Shown piece after piece: positions 57,531-64,000 of a stretch of DNA of 64,000 bases. Numbering within the stretch: position 1 is the first letter of the stretch; every line of letters begins with the position of its first letter. Location of the stretch: contig OW203989.1 in assembly GCA_934047225.1 (NCBI GenBank), forward strand, positions 8,097,977 through 8,161,976. Direction: 5' to 3'. The notes below the pieces were generated by a model. That model made no database searches and was not told the origin of the DNA. It saw only the letters and a program-made list of their open reading frames with translations. A program made the translations under genes and the position numbers. Origin of the DNA: Ypsolopha sequella (lineage: Eukaryota > Arthropoda > Insecta > Lepidoptera > Ypsolophidae).

Positions 57531-57985
57531 CTTTATTTATATGATAATAAAGTATCGTACCATATATTAAAGAAATAAACGTATAATTTTCTTGTTGTAA
57601 ACTTTTTTCTTATATAGATGTTAAATATACTAATATTTACAAATAATATATTATATAACATTATTTATATAATAATACGTAAGTTAAGAAGAAATATAAG
57701 TATTTCAACTATGTCTATGAAAATCGACTTAAAACATTGTTAAATTGACAAATAAATAAATAGTTAATAGAAATTCACGTAGATTCATTAATTTGTGTGG
57801 ATTTCCCCAGTTTACATTACTTTTTGTCCATTAAGTACCAAAACAAATTCGCCAATCAAAATCGATGATCGCTTAGCAAACTGCTGACTGAAAACTCACC
57901 ACTAAAACCTAGACGTGTAGCAGTGATCCTATGGCAGCACAATAGTGCTATAATTAACATTAAAGTACTAGCTTTTTTTACACTG

Positions 57986-58275
57986 TTTTTAGGGTTCCGT
58001 ACCCAAAGGGTAACCAATGGGACCCTATTACTAAGACTTCGCTGTCCGTCTGTCCGTCTGTCACCAGGCTGTATTTCATGAACCGTGATAGTTAGACAGT
58101 TGAAATTTTCACAGATGATGTATTTCTGTTGCCGCTATATCAAAAAATACTAAAAAACAGAATGAAATAAATATTTAAGGGGGCTACCATACAACAGACA
58201 TGTATTTTTGACGTTTATATAGATAATGGTACGGAACCCTTCGTGCGCAAGTCCGACTCGCACTTGGCCGGTTTT
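57986..58275 (+). mobile_element. P-family repeat, uninterrupted copy
   Basis: 290 bp from TTTTTAGGGTTCCGTACCCA, through GTTGAAATTTTCACAGATGA, to CGCACTTGGCCGGTTTT. It is the clearest reference copy in the window. No obvious flanking duplication. Confidence 0.85.
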
Positions 58276-58428
58276 ATTTATTTATTATAAGAACATAAAA
58301 GGATTTGATAAAACTGTTTTGTACCTACATTTATAATATATTTATAGATTTAAAGGTAAAAGGCTAGGTACCAAAATCGTATCTAATAATAAGTCACAAA
58401 TCTAAACAAACCTTATAATATATATTAT

Positions 58429-58571
58429 CGGGTCTACCGCGATAAATTTTTACCTTTTTTACGCCAAGGGGACACCCGACGTTTCCCGTAGACCACGAGA
58501 CATGCAACTGTTTCGGAACGTCGGGTGTCCCCTTTTCGCAAAAAAGGTAAAAATTTATCGCGGTAGACCCG
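58429..58571. mobile_element. 143-bp palindromic MITE with a 14-bp flanking repeat
   Basis: Ends CGGGTCTACCGCGATAAAT in both orientations, with arms of about 58 bp containing GGGGACACCCGACGTT. ATAATATATATTAT flanks both sides (58415-58428 and 58572-58585). Its first bases GGGTCTACCGCG are shared with family E, which otherwise differs. Confidence 0.85.
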
Positions 58572-58784
58572 ATAATATATATTATGATGTGTACGAAACG
58601 CGAGAGTTTAAAACTATAAACAAACCTATTCAAATAAAATCCATTGACGCAAATGTTGGCCATGGTATATCACATTCCAGCCCTATGGCCTAGTGTGGAG
58701 CCATCAATCAAATCCTAATACAATACATTTGGCAATGAAAAGTCGATAAAGCATGACTATGCTGCAGAAGTACACCATTTAGGA

Positions 58785-58890
58785 CATACATTCATAATCA
58801 TTTATTCACGCCTGTCTCTTAGAGGGCAAGGCAGAGTCAACGTATCTCCACCTGCTACGATCTTGGCACGCCGCTTTTGCTTCTCTTCAA
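58785..58890 (-). mobile_element. RTE-like LINE scrap
   Basis: The plus-strand sequence CACGCCTGTCTCTTAGAGGG and CACCTGCTACGATCTTGGCA parallels the opening of the 43676-43925 fragment (same orientation). About 100 bp remains. Confidence 0.45.
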
Positions 58891-59094
58891 TACATAAATA
58901 TACGGAGATGAGAGAATGAGGAGATGTACATAGTTTACTTTTACTGAATCAGTTTTTCTTTCGTCACACTCGCGCGCTATTGAAATTTTTTTTTTTTACT
59001 ATTACATACATACGCGTTCATTTCGCAAGTATTTATTTTTAGTTGCGACTATATTTTTCTTTGTAAAAATCGTTCAGTACAGACAGAGACAGGT

Positions 59095-59385
59095 CTTTTT
59101 TAGGGTTTCGTACCCAAAAGGTGAGGGTCGGAGCCCTAATACTAAGATTCCGCTGTCCGTCCGTCTGTCACCAGGCTGTATCTCATGAACCGTGATATTT
59201 AGACCGTTGAAATTTTCACAGATGATGTATTTCTGTTGCCGCTATAACAACAAATACTGAAATACAGAATAAAAAAAATATTTAAGGGGGTTCCCATACA
59301 ACAGAGTTGATTTTTTTTCCGTTTTATAGATCAAATGGTACGGAACCCTTTGTGCGCGAGTCCAACTCGCACTTTGCCAGTTTTT
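59095..59385 (+). mobile_element. P-family repeat copy
   Basis: From TTTTTTAGGGTTTCGTACCC to CGCACTTTGCCAGTTTTT. Slightly more diverged than 57986-58275. An orphan end piece (GTACGGAACCCTTCG) lies at about 59595-59610. Confidence 0.8.
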
Positions 59386-59966
59386 CATTTATAAATTGCT
59401 TGTCTGTTTAATTTACAATCGTTATAACGACGTATCTGCGGTTATGTACCATGAATACAAAAACAAATGTGGTGTTACCCTAAAATCCATACCATAAAAT
59501 AAATAAAATAAATAATAAATTCTAACATTTTTGTCAAAGTAAAAGCAGCTAGTATACATACATAAACGATGCGTTAAAAGCTCCTTTTTCGCGAGTACGG
59601 AACCCTTCGACAGGTGCATGGCGCCGCGGGAACCCCAATAAAAACATAAGCTAAACGTTTAAGAGACACGCGGTGCAAAAAGGTAAGTTTGTTGCTGAAT
59701 TTTTAAAGATATCGCCTATTTCCTTGCCGTTCCCAGTTTTTGGGGAAAACGGAGAAACGGCGGATATAAAACCTAATGGATGATTTTGAAGATATTTACT
59801 TTGCTCTCTTACTGTACTTTGTCTCTAGACAGAAAAGAGAATAGGGGTAGAAAAAACACTGGACCAAAGTACTCCTTAGCAAAGTCAAATATTGGCCCAA
59901 AGTTTGACAAAAGAAGATGTTATGAAATAATTATATATAATTTTTTTATGTTTTGAATGCTTTCCT

Positions 59967-60109
59967 GGTCCTCTAAAAAGGCCGTTTTGCATGAATCACA
60001 TTATGATTCTGTTCTAATGCCGTCCCTTTTGCACACGTGAAAAAACTCTGACTCTATCCTACTTTCAAATCTTTTTATGATTCACCCAAGTCGGCCTTTT
60101 TGGATCCCC
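59967..60109. mobile_element. small MITE with imperfect terminal inverted repeats
   Basis: GGTCCTCTAAAAAGGCCG pairs with CGGCCTTTTTGGATCC at the other end. A TGATTC(A)CA / ATGATTCAC block is shared inside the arms. Confidence 0.55.
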
Positions 60110-62180
60110 TGTACCTCATTTAATACGTCAAAATTAATTAATTAATTAAAATAAGCAAGGCGATAAATTTATCAAGAATATAGAGCGAATTACAAAAAAA
60201 AATGCATTTTAGGACAAAGTAATACGCCCTTACGGTACAGAATTATATAAAAAGTAAATCTATATAATATATCATAATATCTATACGAACTATTATATTC
60301 TAACGGGTGTATATTTCACTAATTTTTAAACAATGCAGAGATTCGAATATATTTTGGCAATCACAATGTTTCCATATTTTATTTACATTTTTTTGGGTTT
60401 TCACAGGAATAAAATATTATTATCCTTACGTGAAACCGCTAGAAAAGGTCGGGTACACTTTAAAAAGGTAAGACGGGAAGATTTAAGAAACCATTATGTT
60501 ATACGTATATACCCCTATCTAATGGAATTTATGGATCCTATCGATAAAAATTGATTTTTGATTTTCAAGTCTCCATCGTCGTAGCACCCTACTACAAATG
60601 CTGGCTGTTTCGCGGGCATCGTCATGGACTTTACTGGTTTTAACTGGTTAAGCCTGTACCTGAGCCTAGAGCATGACCAACTCCAGTCTTTCTAGGATTC
60701 GTTTGAAGAAATTCGGACTCTCCTTGTATTGAAAAAAATATATTTGGTTTATTAATTTTTTCTCCAGGGATGTTACGTATAAACAATGTACTAAGATTTA
60801 TACTTTTGTCAAAAAAAATGTTTTGTACCCTCTCTTTTTTTGGTTATCAAACGTTCGCTTCAAGAACGCGGTTAAGAGATCAACTTGATTTTTTTTTCAT
60901 AAAATAGGTAACAGAAATATGAAGGTATATCACCTAAATTCAATATTTTTTTCCCTACAAAATTTTTCAGTATTAGCTAAAAACACACCAATTTGTTGTT
61001 TCGCTGCGTGATCACTAGTATTACGCGTTCAAGAAACAGAGGCCAAAGAGCCAACATATAATCGCCTCTATGACAAGCAAATAAAGTCTTTGCCGTAGGA
61101 CTTATTGTGCTGGACGGGTAATAAAAAAAGTTGCTAGGGTATGCCATCTTCTTAATTTAGTGTCATTCAATAATGCTTTGAAACGGCTAAGTCATACTTT
61201 TTGACCAAGATTTTAGAGCTTGTAGAGTTTGACCTTGTAGAGAATTATATCTTCGGCTCTACATGAAAACAGTGAATGCGTTATGAGCTTGTGAGCCTTG
61301 GTAATCTACATTACATGGAATATTCTTGGTAGGATTTCATTTCTTTTTGTAAGGAAGTTTTATATATAGAAAGACCTGCAACCCTTTTACTTCGACAGTC
61401 AAGGTACAAAGATAAGGGCAATTCATTCTATGTCATTACCTACCGCCAGTATAAAAATCTAGAACCATTAAATTTAAATGAAAATACCCCTAGAAGCAGA
61501 AAAATTTAATTAAATTCCAGAAAAGTACATACAAACAGCTTCAAAACGTAGCCTGAACAAAATTGAAAACAGAAACACTTCCTATTTCAGCAGGAAGCTA
61601 AAAAGCTTCTCGTAACAAATCAAAACCTTTGTTTAACACGACCATCACAGGTCGACCCTTGAAAAACCCTTTCTTCAGCCAATTTGTATAAAAGCAAGCT
61701 CAAAGCGAGGGTAATTTTAGACTGGTCGGTTGTTTAAACCAAAGCTACCGTTTTGTATTGTATATGTATGTCGGCACACGACGCCCGTGTATTTGCTTAG
61801 GATGGTACCCTCTTTATTTACATGGATGATTCAAACAAGTTAAATTCAAACCAAACTACGTTGTATTTAAATTCAATTTTGAATGAAGCATTTGGATAAA
61901 CTGTCCACGTGCGGTACCGGATGGAAAATCTATGTTATCGACGTAAACGAGTACATATCTATCCTATGTATGTAGCCAGGTAGCTTATTGCCTGCATATA
62001 CTATCTAAAAAAGACAAGTTTATCCGATTATAGATAAAACCACCCTTATACTCCATTACTATTCTTTGTTTTTAGAATTACTTGAATTTTTGTAAAATGA
62101 ACATAATGCAACCGACCCATGTTTTATTTATATGCATAATTTTTCAAGATGTAATTATTTTTTTCTAGATTAGACTAAAC
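60110..62180. other. intergenic sequence, nothing recognised
   Basis: Includes a 73-codon frame (60333-60554) with a hydrophobic start and a basic end, not recognised and unsupported by context. Confidence 0.4.
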
Positions 62181-62183
62181 TCC

Positions 62184-62828
62184 GGCCGTTCATTCGAGAG
62201 AATGGTGACGTTTGCAAATGTCAGGGGATAAAACCTTTTTTTTACTGTTTTGCATTTCAATATTTTATATTTATCATGATGATTTTAGGGTAGATTGTAT
62301 ATCGTTAAAAGGTCCCATTTGTAAATAAAAAGTATTTTTGTCGTATATATTTTCCACTTCCTAGTACAAAACTTAACGAATCAGCTGACTCAATTTCTAC
62401 GTAAAAGTTAAAAAAAAGGGCAAAAAATATTATTTTTGGCGAAAATTTGTCTATTTGCGATACTGTCAAGTTATTTCTGTCAAATCAGCAATCATAATGC
62501 CTGCAGTATGAATCCTCGACTTTTTGAATCGACATTTCAGAAAAAGGTTTATAATATCTGCGGTGTAAGGCAGTGTTGTCGTATTATAAAACTGATATAC
62601 CTTACCAAATAATAAGATCGTATATATATTCTATTCCAGGGTTTTTATTTATAAAAAAAGTTTAAATAATCATGATTTGGATTTATTTCGTCCCATTTGT
62701 TGTACCGTTGATATTTTTTAACGTGCCTTTATTTATTTTTGTCGTGAAGAAGCTCTTGTTGACTTGTAGTATTTTTTCGAGATATCGCCACACTCCATCT
62801 GTCATCATTCTCTCGAATTAACGGCAGC
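62184..62828. mobile_element. roughly 645-bp non-autonomous DNA element
   Basis: The left end contains GCCGTTCATTCGAGAGAATG and the right end, reversed, GCCGTTAATTCGAGAGAATG. Pairing continues into GTGAC/ATGAC. The interior lacks an open frame and is AT-rich. Confidence 0.6.
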
Positions 62829-63209
62829 AGTTTACTTTCAAATATTATTTGACAGTTAAAAACTTTTGTGAAACCCTACAATTGGTCTTTGTTTGTATAC
62901 TTATAAGTTTACCACAATTATTTAAAATGACGATGTTTTTTTTTAAATAAGCATATTGTAATGAGCGGTTTTCCAGACTGACCTTGATCAAGCTTTCAGA
63001 GGTAAACACAGATGGCGTTACCCTGCTTTCAAGTGTCAAAACGCAAAGATTATTTTTTAATCTGTGGGCAGCAAGATAAAAATCGTCAATTCAATTGTTA
63101 AATCCAACAACACCCTTCACAAAGACATTCCTATTTTGCTGTGTTTATATTGTGTTGTTTTCTATCTGTATTACTTACGTTAATAGCTTGGTATTACATT
63201 CAACTTTCA

Positions 63210-63361
63210 ACATGGTCAGCCCATGCGTTGTAGCTAATTGTAAAAATATAGGAACACTCAGTTTAACTAATTACGGAAAGAACAATCTTAGCAATAATAC
63301 ATTTGAGGCATGGATTGACCATAAAAAACAAAGAAGCAAAGAAGAAGTGTCAAAATCATAA
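63210..63361 (+). pseudogene. short frame with a C-x4-C start, possibly THAP-like
   Basis: From the ATG at 63212 the frame reads MVSPCVVANCKNIG and stops after about 50 codons. THAP zinc fingers begin with a similar short Cys-x(2-4)-Cys, but the expected Trp, second Cys/His pair and AVPTIF box are not visible. A truncated exon or a chance match are both possible. Confidence 0.15.
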
Positions 63362-63744
63362 GAATCCAGTGTTGCCAGAAAGACATTTTTTGACACTTTT
63401 AGTACAGGCTGCGCCATCTATTGAGTCGTTCGGTACTACATTTTCTTTTTTAATTTGACTTTGAAAACCCCTCATTGACTGTTGTGTTTCCGAATAAAAA
63501 TTATTAAAAAATTATTATTATTATTGATAGAAATGAACATAATTAAGAGAGAGAGGTAAGTCCTTGCTTATCCTACAAAACCTTACCACATATTTTCAAT
63601 CTCAAAACTTGATCACAAATTTCGGCAATGGTGTACCAAGCTGAGCCGAAAGATTATCGCTCATTGATCGGACAATTTTATATGCCAACTCGGAGCTTGG
63701 AGCCGCCATCGTTTACTGGCCACCATACATACACTAAACTTGCC

Positions 63745-64000
63745 TATGTGAATTTTATTTTTGTCACTGCCACTCCAAGCGAAAACACGATCAGTGCGAG
63801 AGGGGCGGATTCAGGGCGAAAGCAAAAAATGTTAGATTTATAATTTTTAGAAAAAATCTAAAATAGCTAGCAAAATTTCAAAAATCAAATCTCTAGATAT
63901 TGTTGAAACACACCTAATAAAATATGTTTGAGTTCTGTATATGGTTCCTATTCGTCAAACGAGGAGAAAAAGTGTGTTAGAAGACCTCATTTCAACAATT
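63745..64000 (+). mobile_element. family D repeat, subfamily 2, cut by the window edge
   Basis: From TATGTGAATTTTATTTTTGT through AGTGCGAGAGGGGCGGATTC, then GGAGAAAAAGTGTGTTAGAA. It closely matches 38240-38500 and runs off the end of the window. Confidence 0.75.

Noticed and set aside
60333..60554. 73-codon plus-strand frame with a hydrophobic start
   Set aside because: Could suggest a small membrane protein, but there is no promoter, poly(A) signal or recognisable family.

Overview
The window looks like gene-poor nuclear DNA from a moth or butterfly (Lepidoptera). It is AT-rich and densely packed with interspersed repeats. Several are of types I associate with lepidopteran genomes: a tRNA-headed SINE with the motif GTGAAGGAAAACATC, an unnamed roughly 300-bp repeat ending in a CGAGTCCGACTCG hairpin and GGCCGG, non-LTR 3' ends carrying pentanucleotide or hexanucleotide tails, and many fold-back MITEs. 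There are no bacterial operons and no CRISPR array. The species assignment is inference, because no search could be run.

Probable host genes are few. The best is a two-exon MADF-BESS protein gene on the minus strand (53757-55203). It has a phase-1 intron and an in-frame run of eleven heptads. A complete tRNA-Leu(UAG) gene lies at 30390-30469 on the minus strand. At the left edge there is a candidate minus-strand first exon (TSS near 2757, coding 2534-2274) for a membrane-anchored protein. Upstream of it, at 3139-3418, is an unrecognised start-less coding-like segment. Weaker first-exon candidates lie at about 1026-1216 and 32647-32818.

The largest mobile element is a non-LTR retrotransposon on the minus strand (about 11244-16340). 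It has an intact ORF2 with endonuclease and reverse transcriptase, an ORF1 with a degenerate SGNH-hydrolase-like C-terminus, and a TTTGAA-type 3' tail. A 3'-UTR relic of the same family lies at 28337-28600. RTE-like LINE scraps occur near 9.6, 21.5, 42.5, 43.8 and 58.8 kb.

Most of the remaining sequence is layered DNA-transposon debris. At 6.56-8.07 kb a three-level nest can be read: a small palindromic element, split by a SINE-like repeat with a 14-bp target-site duplication, which is itself split by a 1.1-kb hAT relic with TCCCGC-rich ends. A family called D here (at least seven copies) carries other elements inside it, and two copies share the same internal insertion. Paired copies of two other families lie at 16.5/48.4 kb and 17.3/53.2 kb in opposite orientation. 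A perfect 73-bp inverted repeat with an 11-nt loop lies at 37257-37413.

I found no convincing new multi-gene system. The items that most deserve a second look are the heptad-repeat MADF-BESS gene, the D/E composite repeat, the perfect hairpin, the eroded esterase domain in ORF1 and the start-less coding segment at 3.1-3.4 kb.
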